Shown: positions 53,972 through 62,344, counted from the first letter of the stretch. The stretch: DNA of 64,000 nucleotides from JAVVEG01 sp032251455 (GCA_032251455.1 JAVVEG010000006.1:62001-126000), one strand, 5' to 3'. A program made the numbers and translations. The notes: generated by a model not told the origin, from the letters alone.

Positions 53972-54683
53972 CGCACTGATTCTTGTTTTTTTGTGCTCCA
54001 GCCTGCTGACTGCGGCTCTGCAGGCACAACCCAGACCCTATCATGCAGAATACAAGGCCAAAGCCAATGGCCTGGATGCAACTGCCATCCGCGAGCTTCA
54101 GCAACAGGAAGAGGGAGAATTCCTGCTCAGCAACAGTCTTGATCTCAAGATAGCCGGAGTCACCGTCAGCACCATTCACGAAAGCAGCCTTTTCCAGTGG
54201 CGTGAGCAGAGAATCACCCCCCTCCACTATCGACTTGAACAGACCCGGATCGGCGCCAGGCTGGAAGAAATCAGCTTCGACTGGTCCGCAGGAATGGCAC
54301 AAACCCGCGCGCAAGATGGCACTTACAGCTTGCCGCTGACTGGCGACAATATCCAGGATCGCTTGAGCCTGGATCTGCAGATTGCAGAAGACCTGGCCCG
54401 GCTCGACAGGGGATCATTAATAGGCACTGAGCTGGTTTACCGCGTCGCCGAAACGGATGAGCTGGAAGAGCAGCGTTTCCGGGTGGAAGCGCTGGAGCAG
54501 GTGGAAACCGCCATGGGGGTGATCCCGGCAGTGCGCATCGTCAGGGTGCGCGCCCCTGACAGCAAACGCAAAACAACACTGTGGCTGGCCACCGAACAGC
54601 AATTCCTGCTGGTCGCCCTGGAACAAATCAACAGTAGCGGAGAGCGTACCGAGTTAAGTCTTTCTGCTTATCGCGAACTGTGA
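53940..54683 (+). CDS. DUF3108 exported protein
   Basis: 247 aa. An N-terminal signal (SALILVFLCSSLLTAALQAQ), then a single beta-rich DUF3108 domain, with family features PYHAEYKAKANGLDATAIREL, FDWSAGMAQTRAQDGTYSLPL and DRLSLDLQIAEDL. Function unknown. The ATG overlaps the purN 3' end by 32 bp, so it is probably cotranscribed with purM-purN. Confidence 0.82.
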   Translation: MKLIAPKPAHSALILVFLCSSLLTAALQAQPRPYHAEYKAKANGLDATAIRELQQQEEGEFLLSNSLDLKIAGVTVSTIHESSLFQWREQRITPLHYRLEQTRIGARLEEISFDWSAGMAQTRAQDGTYSLPLTGDNIQDRLSLDLQIAEDLARLDRGSLIGTELVYRVAETDELEEQRFRVEALEQVETAMGVIPAVRIVRVRAPDSKRKTTLWLATEQQFLLVALEQINSSGERTELSLSAYREL

Positions 54684-54695
54684 AGAGCAGCCGCC

Positions 54696-56219
54696 TCACT
54701 CCTCATCCCGTTTCTGCATATCGTATTTGCGCATTTTCTCTACCAGCGTCGTGCGCCTGATATTCAGTCTTTCCGCCGCTCTGGCGACCACCCCCCCACA
54801 ATCATCCAGCGCCTGCTCGATCAGGTCACATTCCAGTTTGGCCAGGTACTCCTTCAGATCGATCCCACTTAAGGGCAACAAGGTCTGCGCTGGCCCCTGT
54901 TCGATTACATCCGATTTTCGCCGGGCCGGATTATTCTTTGCCACAGGGTTCGCAGCAGCATTGGCGGAAGCAGCAGAGCGGGCTGCAGTGATCTCGGGCA
55001 ATAAGTCAGCCTGCACCAAATCTTCGATCTCGCTTTCATCCAGATGGCGAAATTTCCTGGGCAGGTCATTGACACCCACCACGCCATGCGGGTGCATGAT
55101 GGCCATGCGTTCAACCAGGTTGGCCAGCTCCCTGACATTGCCAGGCCAGGGGTGTCTCTTCATGGACTCGATGGCGCAGGCATTGAAACGAACCGAACCC
55201 CTTTTTTCATTTTCCATGCGACTGATCAACTCGTGCAACAAATAGGGAATATCATCGGCACGTTCGCGCAAGGCCGGCATTTCGATGGGAAACACATTGA
55301 TCCGGTAATACAGATCCTGGCGAAAGCTGCCATTCTCGATCATGTCTTCCAGGTTCTTGTGTGTTGCTGCAAAAATTCGCACATCGGTCTGGATGGTCCG
55401 TGTTCCCCCTACCCGCTCAAAGCAATGCTCCTGTAGAACCCGCAGCAGTTTTACCTGCATGGGCAGGGGCATATCGCCGATTTCATCCAGAAACAGCGTG
55501 CCACCTTCAGCCAGTTCAAAACGGCCTATGCGGGTGGATATTGCCCCGGTGAAAGCGCCTTTTTCATGTCCGAAGAGTTCACTTTCCAGCAAATCGGGAG
55601 GTATGGCGCCACAGTTCAGCGGGACGAAAGGTTTGTTGGCACGAGCTGAATTCATATGCAGGTTACGGGCAACCACTTCTTTGCCGGTACCGGATTCTCC
55701 AGTAATCAGCACAGTGACTTCCTTGTTGGCGACCTGGCCCATGACCTGGCGAATGCGTTGGATTTCGTGGCTTTTGCCGACCAGGCTGCGAAACATATTA
55801 TAATCACGCACCCCGCCGATATCACGCAGGCGATTATAATGCTCCTGATAGACCTGTGCCTTGTGCAGGGCATCCAGCACCGACTGGTAGCTAAGCGGCA
55901 AAGAAATAACGGCCGTAAGCCTGGAGCGCAGCGGCTCCTGCACGGCATCGGCCTGACCGATCAAAACAATGGGCACACCTTCATGCCATTCAATCAGCTC
56001 CTGCAATAATTTACCCAGATGATCCGGGCGATACTGGCCAATAAGCGCCATTTGTACCTGATTACTGGATTTAAACTCGCTGTCGACTTTCTGATGCCAG
56101 TCAGTGCGACCGGACGAGACCACAGCGGCCCCAAGAAATTGCAATACCACATTCAGATCATGTGACAACGTCTTGCTGTCATTGATCAGCAGAATCTTCC
56201 CTTGTTCAGTATTGACCAC
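54696..56219 (-). CDS. fleQ: Sigma-54-dependent flagellar master regulator FleQ
   Basis: AAA+ enhancer-binding protein, 507 aa, that drives flagellar genes with sigma-54. N-terminal FleQ domain (LLINDSKTLSHDLNVVLQFLG) lacks the receiver Asp. MFRS (142-145), the equivalent of the c-di-GMP-contacting LFRS of P. aeruginosa FleQ, comes just before the AAA+ core. Walker A GESGTGKE (174-181), the sigma-54-contacting GAFTGA loop (221-226), Walker B GGTLFLDEIGD, and a C-terminal Fis-type HTH (VVARAAERLNIRRTTLVEKM) follow. It lies at the end of the flagellar block, with no fleSR downstream. Confidence 0.92.
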   Translation of the reverse strand: MVNTEQGKILLINDSKTLSHDLNVVLQFLGAAVVSSGRTDWHQKVDSEFKSSNQVQMALIGQYRPDHLGKLLQELIEWHEGVPIVLIGQADAVQEPLRSRLTAVISLPLSYQSVLDALHKAQVYQEHYNRLRDIGGVRDYNMFRSLVGKSHEIQRIRQVMGQVANKEVTVLITGESGTGKEVVARNLHMNSARANKPFVPLNCGAIPPDLLESELFGHEKGAFTGAISTRIGRFELAEGGTLFLDEIGDMPLPMQVKLLRVLQEHCFERVGGTRTIQTDVRIFAATHKNLEDMIENGSFRQDLYYRINVFPIEMPALRERADDIPYLLHELISRMENEKRGSVRFNACAIESMKRHPWPGNVRELANLVERMAIMHPHGVVGVNDLPRKFRHLDESEIEDLVQADLLPEITAARSAASANAAANPVAKNNPARRKSDVIEQGPAQTLLPLSGIDLKEYLAKLECDLIEQALDDCGGVVARAAERLNIRRTTLVEKMRKYDMQKRDEE

Positions 56220-56258
56220 GCTAGCCCTTCCTTATTGATGCTGGCAAAACCAACAGAA

Positions 56259-56290
56259 AGGATTAGACAATGCCCTGCAGGATTAGTCAA
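56259..56290. repeat. 20-bp-spaced direct repeat between fliS and fleQ
   Basis: AGGATTAG at 56259 and again at 56279, each followed by (A/T)CAA. The second overlaps the fliS stop. It may be an operator near the fleQ start or a short duplication. Confidence 0.5.
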
Positions 56291-56684
56291 ATTTTTGACT
56301 CGCCGGGTTGATCTGATCCCAGCCGGATTTTACCGTCAACATCAGGCTGGTCACTTCATCGATCATGACCGGATCATTCTTCAGATTGGCCTCGAACAGA
56401 CGACGCTGCATATAGTCATAAAGCTGATCCAGATTTTCGGTGATCTCCGGGGATTTGCTCTTGTCCAGACTCGCCTGCAAACCGGCAACGATGGAGATGG
56501 CCTTGCCGATCAGCAGCCCCTTGGCGGCAATATCCTGCCGTTCAAGCGCCCCCCTGGCCTGCACCAGGCGGTCGAGAGCACCCGTCATCAGCATTTGTAT
56601 CAACTGGTAGGGACTGGCGCCTTCAAGTGCACTTTCCGTATTGATTTTGCGATATTGTGCCAACGCGTTCTGTGGTGCGTACAT
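56283..56684 (-). CDS. fliS: Flagellar export chaperone FliS
   Basis: Cytoplasmic chaperone that binds flagellin's C-terminus and prevents early polymerisation. It has 133 aa. Helical, with the conserved start region ALAQYRKINTESALEGASPYQLIQMLMTGALDRL typical of FliS. It lies between fliD and fleQ. No fliT follows: only 63 bp separate it from fleQ. Confidence 0.94.
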   Translation of the reverse strand: MYAPQNALAQYRKINTESALEGASPYQLIQMLMTGALDRLVQARGALERQDIAAKGLLIGKAISIVAGLQASLDKSKSPEITENLDQLYDYMQRRLFEANLKNDPVMIDEVTSLMLTVKSGWDQINPASQKFD

Positions 56685-56750
56685 GGTAATCCTCTTTTAT
56701 GCCTGGGTTGGTTTGGGGAAATTCGGGTTATGAATTGATGCTCAACTCAC

Positions 56751-59700
56751 TTACCGATTGTTGCTTCGGGGTTTGGCTATCTCTTCCAGAATACTCAACT
56801 GGGACGTCAGGAAGTCTGCCGTGGTATTGAGCTGGGAGATGATCAAATCATTGCTCAAAAAAGAACTGCGTAGCCGGGCTTCCGAGCGTGCCAGACGTTG
56901 CTCCAGCGCCTCTCTTTGCTCGGCAATGACAGCAAGTTCGGCATTCAAGGAGTTGTTGCGATTTGCCAGCAAACCATCAACAGACAGATAGGAGTCGACC
57001 AGGGTATTCAGGCGATCAGCCACCCCTCGGATGAAGCTGACCGTACCGCGCTGGCCCAGACTGCCACCTTCAACCCGGACCCTGAGCCCTGCTGCGGGGT
57101 CGGTCTGTCCGGTAGCGGCTTTGCCCGCACCTCCCTTGGCACCAAATCCCGGAGCAAAACCAAAGATACTGGCCGCATTGCCTTCCAGCGAGACCATTTG
57201 CACCTGCGATGCAATCCCCGTGCTCTGGGAAATGATGCCAAACCCGCCTGATACCGGGTCGAATTCGACGACCACACCAACCCCTGCCGCCAATAGCTGC
57301 GGATTGTTGTTGATCGCAGTCTGCATGGTGGCCGCAACGGCCACTGGGTCGGTATTGGTCAGAGTGCCCAGAGTAATCGGTCCCGAAACCACTCCGTCAA
57401 CCGACAGCGTAAACCGGTCAGCCAGCGTACTCTCGGCCAGATTGCCGATGGCTGTGTTCAAAAAGAATCCTGGCGTGGCGGCGACATTGCCGGCAGCTGC
57501 GGTCAACTGCTGTCCCTGACCGATGGCTTCCACACCGTTGATTGTGCCCGCGACATCCAGCCCTGGCTGCAGGGGGTTGGCTGAACCAATGCCAGTGAAA
57601 ATCCCCAACTTAGCTGCTGCCGCCTGACTGACTGTGCTGAAGCGGATGCTGTCAGCCTGGCTGCCGGTACTGAACACGAATCGTCCCTGCTGATTATCGG
57701 GATTGAAGCTGTAGGCAACCGTCAACTGGGGGGCACCCGCCTGCTGGAAAAAGCTGTCCGCATCAATCTGCGCCTGCAAGGCCGCCACCAACTCATCGGG
57801 TGAATTATAGTTCACCGGAGACAGGCTGCTGCCCGGCAAAGTGATCAGACCTGAACTTTGTCCATTGATCTGAATCTGGAAAGAGGCTGCGCTATCAATC
57901 GTCACCGGAGTGGCAAAATTCTCGGCACTGCTGCCACCGGGCGTGCCCAGAGCAGTAAGCTGATTTCCCTGAAAGTCGCCCTGACCAAACCGGATCAGGC
58001 CCAGCGTATCGGCCAGACCGGCATCCGTATCCAGGAAATTGACTTTGGATGTAGAGCCGTACTGACTGGACTCAAACTCAAAGCGATTTTCTGCCTCATT
58101 GAAGCTGACCGTAAGCAGGTTATTACCCGGCAGCAGGTTTTCATGCCCATTGATGCTGTCCTGCAGATGACTGGCCAGCTCGGCTGCCGTGGCAAAGTTA
58201 CCTGATTGCAGTTTGATATTTGCCGTCACGCCATTGACATCGATGGTGAACTCATCATTGCTGTCATCAATGACGATATTGCCTGCCGCCAGCGTATCAA
58301 TACCAATGCCCTGATAAGCCGCTGTAGTGGCCAGCCGGGTGATTTCCAGCGCGTAGGTGCCTGGCTGGGTCTGTGTATTATTACCGGTTTGCTTTATCTG
58401 GCTGTCTGTAGCCGCACCGGTAATGGCAAACAGGGCTTGCACCACCTGTGGATCAGCGGCAAAACTCTCCTGAAACTTGCTGACATTGAAATCCAGTCGG
58501 AACCCGTTATTCTGGTTGGTAGTAATGCCGATATCTGTCAGCGTCCTGATATTGCCATTGAGCCCGGTAACGGCTCCGCGCAGTATCCGATTGATATCAT
58601 CGCGGATGAAACGCAAGGCGGAATCTCCGGTGAACAGGCTGCCCTGACCATTTTCGCCAGCATCCGGATTGAAGGCAGTGAGTGAATCCGAGACTGTTTT
58701 CAGCTCATTGAAAGCGGCCACAAAGCCTTCGATGCGATCGATGATGCTCTGCGGATCCTTATCTACGCTCAGGGCCACCGGCCCCGGGGTCACCCCCTTG
58801 AGATTGAGGGTCAAACCTGGGATCACGCCGGTCACCAGGTTCGAGCTGCGTTTTACGGCAATGCCACTGACTGTGAACAGGGCATCCTGAGCAGCAACTG
58901 TCTGGCTTAGACGGGCGGAGCCGGTGACGGTACCCTGGCTTGTATCCAGGCCAAACCCATCCCTGCCGGCAACACTGGCAGGCGTCAGCCCCAACTCCGT
59001 CGAGGCCGCTGTGCCAACAGTATCAAGTGCAGAGATATCGATTGTTGCTGCCGCTCCGGAGGCAGTGCGGGTCAATACCAGGCTGCCATCGCTTGCCAGA
59101 CTGGCGACCACGGCCGTGTCCATCCCCGCTGCCTGCAACCTGGTATTGAGCAGATCGACACTTTCCTGGGCTGAGGCAGTGGCCGTATCCAGCAGGATGT
59201 TGGCTGCAGCCCCCCCATCGATGGCAATGCTGAAACTGGCATTATTGGCTGCAAAATCAAAACCAGCGGACAAGGCTTGCGAGCCTGCCAGCAAGGCACT
59301 GTCCCCATCGCTGATTACCCGCAGCGTGGTGTCAAAACCTTCATCCGCTGTACGCAGACTGAGGACATCTCCGCTGCCATCAGCCACGACATCACCGGCA
59401 GCAAACCCCTTGCTGATCAAGGCCTGGTCAAGACGAGCCTGCAAGGCAGCAATGCTGCTGGCTGTATCGGTGATGCCGGCATCCGGGCCCAGTTCGATAG
59501 TCATTGCCTCATTTTGAAAGCTGAAGGAAAAAACGCGGCTGCTTTGATCCAACCCAGCCCCGGTGGACAGATCGACTGTACCGGCATCGGTCTGTGCAAC
59601 CAGACTGGCGTTGGCACTGTTGAGATTGAAATTGAGCGTTTGCAGGCCCGTGCTGCCACTGGCAGTCAATTCAATGCTTTGCTCGGCACCGGATGCCTTG

Positions 59701-60293
59701 GCACTGAACAGCAGGCGAAAACCGGTACCGTCATCGACAATACTGGCCTGGACGCCGATGTTGGCGGCATTGACAGCGTCCCTGATCCCCCCCAGAGTGC
59801 TGTTGCCAGAACCAATAATGACGTTACGGGACTGGGTATCCGGATTCTGGGTAAAACTCTGGTAATTCCCCTGCTCATCGAAGGCCGTGGCACCAAATCT
59901 GAAAGTCAGTACCCCTGTACCAAGCGCCTGGTTGATGGAGTCATGGGACTCACTGGCAATGACATGGGATTGCGCCAGCTGGGTCACCGAGATACTGTGC
60001 TCGCCTTTGCTGGCCAGGCTGCTGGCAGTGGCAGTGACCAGGTTTTCGGCGGAGGAGCTGGCCGTGCTGGCATTGAAACTTGAGGCCAGGGTAAGCCCCT
60101 GCAGGGCAGAATCGAAATCAGCCAGTGAATTGCGGAATTCCCCCAGTGCCGATATCCGGGTCTCGGTCAGCTCCTGGTTTGCATCCAGGCGCAATTCCAC
60201 CGGTTCTCTTTCTGCCGCTATCAGATCATCCAGCAATTCGCTGGTGAGCAATCCTGACCCGATACCCAGCGATTGAATGGTGGCCATATCCAC
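56751..60293 (-). CDS. fliD: Flagellar filament cap FliD, unusually long, with repeated modules
   Basis: Cap protein that assembles flagellin at the filament tip. 1180 aa, about twice to three times a typical FliD (400-700 aa). The N-terminal FliD_N region (SLGIGSGLLTSELLDDLIAAEREP, about 5-105) and the C-terminal coiled-coil FliD_C region (LNTTADFLTSQLSILEEIAK) frame a long middle. The middle has about five similar modules near 256-341, 350-420, 680-765, 805-898 and 960-1043. The pattern is F-x-(I/L)-x-(V/I)-(D/N)-G, then a run ending in a Leu/Ile strand, LxxxLQxxIN, then a beta hairpin, and a final LG(L/F/I). They resemble flagellin hook IN-like motifs. The reading frame is open throughout. 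Confidence 0.9.
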   Translation of the reverse strand: MDMATIQSLGIGSGLLTSELLDDLIAAEREPVELRLDANQELTETRISALGEFRNSLADFDSALQGLTLASSFNASTASSSAENLVTATASSLASKGEHSISVTQLAQSHVIASESHDSINQALGTGVLTFRFGATAFDEQGNYQSFTQNPDTQSRNVIIGSGNSTLGGIRDAVNAANIGVQASIVDDGTGFRLLFSAKASGAEQSIELTASGSTGLQTLNFNLNSANASLVAQTDAGTVDLSTGAGLDQSSRVFSFSFQNEAMTIELGPDAGITDTASSIAALQARLDQALISKGFAAGDVVADGSGDVLSLRTADEGFDTTLRVISDGDSALLAGSQALSAGFDFAANNASFSIAIDGGAAANILLDTATASAQESVDLLNTRLQAAGMDTAVVASLASDGSLVLTRTASGAAATIDISALDTVGTAASTELGLTPASVAGRDGFGLDTSQGTVTGSARLSQTVAAQDALFTVSGIAVKRSSNLVTGVIPGLTLNLKGVTPGPVALSVDKDPQSIIDRIEGFVAAFNELKTVSDSLTAFNPDAGENGQGSLFTGDSALRFIRDDINRILRGAVTGLNGNIRTLTDIGITTNQNNGFRLDFNVSKFQESFAADPQVVQALFAITGAATDSQIKQTGNNTQTQPGTYALEITRLATTAAYQGIGIDTLAAGNIVIDDSNDEFTIDVNGVTANIKLQSGNFATAAELASHLQDSINGHENLLPGNNLLTVSFNEAENRFEFESSQYGSTSKVNFLDTDAGLADTLGLIRFGQGDFQGNQLTALGTPGGSSAENFATPVTIDSAASFQIQINGQSSGLITLPGSSLSPVNYNSPDELVAALQAQIDADSFFQQAGAPQLTVAYSFNPDNQQGRFVFSTGSQADSIRFSTVSQAAAAKLGIFTGIGSANPLQPGLDVAGTINGVEAIGQGQQLTAAAGNVAATPGFFLNTAIGNLAESTLADRFTLSVDGVVSGPITLGTLTNTDPVAVAATMQTAINNNPQLLAAGVGVVVEFDPVSGGFGIISQSTGIASQVQMVSLEGNAASIFGFAPGFGAKGGAGKAATGQTDPAAGLRVRVEGGSLGQRGTVSFIRGVADRLNTLVDSYLSVDGLLANRNNSLNAELAVIAEQREALEQRLARSEARLRSSFLSNDLIISQLNTTADFLTSQLSILEEIAKPRSNNR

Positions 60294-60340
60294 TCCAGTT
60301 TACAGTTTGTTGCATGCGGGTTTATTGCACGCATGCTTAT

Positions 60341-60370
60341 TTCAATAAGGGCTTATTCAATAAGGGCCTA
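60341..60370. repeat. 15-bp tandem duplication in the fliD leader
   Basis: TTCAATAAGGGCTTA and TTCAATAAGGGCCTA lie head to tail with a partial third (TTCAAG), between the sigma-54-like promoter and the fliD start. Confidence 0.8.
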
Positions 60371-60386
60371 TTCAAGTTCTGTGCCA
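60371..60386 (-). promoter_or_regulatory. Sigma-54-type promoter of fliD
   Basis: On the minus strand TGGCACA-GAAC-TTGAA matches the -24/-12 consensus (TGGCACG-N4-TTGCA) at the exact spacing, with A in place of the final C. It lies 78 bp upstream of the fliD ATG, and FleQ, the sigma-54 activator, is encoded 4 kb away. Confidence 0.7.
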
Positions 60387-60626
60387 CTGTCATGCACGCA
60401 GCAAACAAGCTTGAAATACTTGTTTTCTTTGTTTCTGATATCGGCAAAAAGGCAAGCGACTTGACGCAGGGCTGCAACTCTCTGCAGCCTGCGGCAGCAT
60501 CTTGCCGCCTGCTTGCGAATCGATCTGAGCAATCGACCTGGCCAGGCAAGCTGCCAGGCTGACCTGACAACCGTCTCAATAAACATTCCGTCAACAGCAG
60601 CACGCTTGCCAAAGCAGACAAACTGT

Positions 60627-60642
60627 TTTAAGTTCTGTGCCA
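60627..60642 (-). promoter_or_regulatory. Second sigma-54-like element, copy of the fliD one
   Basis: TGGCACA-GAAC-TTAAA on the minus strand shares 13 identical bases (AAGTTCTGTGCCA on the plus strand) with the element at 60371-60386, 256 bp away. The -12 core is poorer (TTAA). It may be a decoy or an upstream promoter. Confidence 0.4.
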
Positions 60643-60731
60643 ATGCGCCCCGCAAGTTGTCAGCCCAGGGTTTTCCTGCCCTGGGTACAGCCACCATCCG
60701 AGGGGCCTGTCAGCAGTCTCAGGGGAAAGAC

Positions 60732-61739
60732 ATGAAAACAAGAATACTCACCACCGTAATTGCCAGCATTACCGCATCCGTCTTGATGGGCACTGTCGTG
60801 CTGGCCCAGGATGATTACCAGGTGCCCAGGCTTGCCGATGGGTCTCCGGACCTGCAGGGTGTCTGGAGAAATGCCACCGTCACCCCACTGACCCGGCCAC
60901 GTGATCTGGGTACCCGGCAAGCCTATACCGAAGAAGAAGCCTACGCGCTGGAACGTCAGGCACAACAAGCGGTGGAAGAGGACAATGAGCCACTGGATCC
61001 CGATCGGCCACCGCCTCCTGCCACTGCCCTGCCACCGGTAGGCAACTACGACCTGTTCTGGACAGACCGCGGCATGTTCATCCCCACCATCAATGGGGAG
61101 TTCCGGACATCCATCATCATTGATCCGCCCGATGGACAGATTCCTTCCTACACCGAAGAGTTCATGCAGCAGCGTGCCCGGGAGCGGGAAACCGGCCCGC
61201 AGTCCTTTGATGGCCCGGAAGGCCGTGGCGTCGGTGAGCGCTGTCTGCTCTCCTTTGGCTCCAGTTCAGGCCCGCCCATGCTGCCGGTGATGTACAACAG
61301 TCATTACCAGATTGTGCAGTCACCCGGTTATGTCGTGATTCTGGTGGAAATGGTGCACGACGCCAGAATCATCAAGATCGCCGATGAGCATGCCGATTAT
61401 GCAGAAGTGCAGCACAAATGGATGGGGGACTCCATCGGCAGATGGGAAGGAGACACACTGGTCGTCGAAACCCGTCACTTCAACCCGCAGCAGAACTTCC
61501 GGGGAGCCTCGGAAAACCTGACGGTTACCGAACATTTCACCCGGGTGGGAGAGAACAAGATCATCTATCGATTCAATGTCAATGACCCCAGCACCTTCAC
61601 TTCGGATTTCACCGGGGAGCTGGCACTGACTGGTTCGGATGAAAAAATCTTTGAGTATGCCTGTCATGAAGGCAATTATGCCCTGCCTGGCACGCTGGCT
61701 GGTGCCCGCAAGGCAGAGATGGAGGCTGCCGGACAATAA
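60732..61739 (+). CDS. Conserved secreted protein of unknown function
   Basis: 335-aa exported protein. Signal peptide MKTRILTTVIASITASVLMG and VLAQD. The mature N-terminus (LADGSPDLQGVWRNATVTPL) is a conserved motif of a large uncharacterised secreted family that I know from marine and soil proteobacteria. TYTEEEAYALE-type helical segment and a Pro-rich linker (DPDRPPPPATALPP) follow, then a beta-rich domain. The RBS AGGGGAAAGA lies just before the ATG at 60732. It is oriented opposite to the flanking flagellar genes and splits flaG from fliD. Confidence 0.75.
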   Translation: MKTRILTTVIASITASVLMGTVVLAQDDYQVPRLADGSPDLQGVWRNATVTPLTRPRDLGTRQAYTEEEAYALERQAQQAVEEDNEPLDPDRPPPPATALPPVGNYDLFWTDRGMFIPTINGEFRTSIIIDPPDGQIPSYTEEFMQQRARERETGPQSFDGPEGRGVGERCLLSFGSSSGPPMLPVMYNSHYQIVQSPGYVVILVEMVHDARIIKIADEHADYAEVQHKWMGDSIGRWEGDTLVVETRHFNPQQNFRGASENLTVTEHFTRVGENKIIYRFNVNDPSTFTSDFTGELALTGSDEKIFEYACHEGNYALPGTLAGARKAEMEAAGQ

Positions 61740-61768
61740 TCTTTGTTGACATGACAATTCAAGCAGAA

Positions 61769-62215
61769 TCAAACCTGGGTTTTCAGCAGGGAAAAGGGCT
61801 CCTGTGTATCCAGCTTTTTGGCCAGTTCCATCGCCTCTTTTCCGCCAAACTGACGTATTGTTTTGCGTGAAGCCCGATCAAGCACCCTCACCAGAGGTTC
61901 ATCGGTACCATCATCAATACCAAAAACGATGTCTCTTTGCACATTCTGGACAAACTCATTGAGTTTGGCTACAGCTGCCTGCAGCGGCGCATCCTCTTCA
62001 CCTTGTTGAGGCTGATAAGCGTCGGAACTGTCTATGTTCTGATCTTCCGGTTGATGTTCCTGTCGGGAATCATCCAGTTGTTTATGTGGGGATCGTTCGT
62101 GCTGGGGCAATGAGGAAGACTCTTTTTCGGGATCGTTGTGCAAGGTATCTACCGAGGAGATTTTCTCCCGGGCAGGAGGAGCAGGAACAAATCGTGTAAT
62201 GCTGATTTCACTCAC
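61769..62215 (-). CDS. flaG: Flagellar protein FlaG
   Basis: Modulates flagellar filament length. 148 aa. An acidic, disordered N-terminal half (Gln/Glu/Asp/Pro/Ser-rich) and the conserved C-terminal FlaG domain (AAVAKLNEFVQNVQRDIVFGIDDGTDEPLVRVLD). The N-terminal part is longer than in many FlaG proteins. It is located between the secreted-protein gene and fliC and reads the same way as fliD, but is separated from fliC by a terminator. Confidence 0.88.
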   Translation of the reverse strand: MSEISITRFVPAPPAREKISSVDTLHNDPEKESSSLPQHERSPHKQLDDSRQEHQPEDQNIDSSDAYQPQQGEEDAPLQAAVAKLNEFVQNVQRDIVFGIDDGTDEPLVRVLDRASRKTIRQFGGKEAMELAKKLDTQEPFSLLKTQV

Positions 62216-62283
62216 ATTGCACCGCCTCGGAAACCTGACCAGATCAGATACGCTCTTGTAGCACGAATCAGTATGAGCCTTGG

Positions 62284-62331
62284 TTCAAATAAAGAGCTCA
62301 ACAAACAAGTTCAAACAACAAATTCAAATAA
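62284..62331. repeat. TTCAAAYAA repeats upstream of flaG
   Basis: TTCAAATAA at 62284, TTCAAACAA at 62310 and TTCAAATAA at 62323. Spacings 26 and 13 bp. The set lies between the fliC terminator and the flaG start. Confidence 0.6.
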
Positions 62332-62344
62332 GCCTTTTAAATCG

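Larger units (their letters stand above)
60294..60731. other. 438-bp divergent intergenic region between fliD and the secreted-protein gene
   Basis: No gene seen. It contains an inverted repeat GCATGCG / CGCATGC (60312-60336), a 15-bp tandem duplication, two sigma-54-like elements, an imperfect hairpin (GCAGGGCTGCA / TGCAGCCTGC, 60466-60492), and a CCCAGGG / CCCTGGG hairpin (60664-60685) before the secreted-protein gene. Open frames in this stretch on the minus strand look like chance. Confidence 0.7.

Noticed and set aside
57031..60276. Long open frames antisense to fliD (up to 268 codons) and to acnB, pepN, tolA and fliC
   Set aside because: They follow the codon bias of the sense genes, lack ribosome-binding sites and contain no protein signatures.
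60337..60697. Open frames on the minus strand between fliD and the secreted-protein gene (94 and 109 codons)
   Set aside because: No ribosome-binding site, no recognisable motif, biased composition, and they run through hairpins, a tandem repeat and promoter-like elements.
62216..62300. Sigma-28 or sigma-54 promoter for flaG
   Set aside because: I could not find TAAA-N15-GCCGATAA or TGGCA-N7-TTGC in the right orientation; only the TTCAAA boxes stand out.
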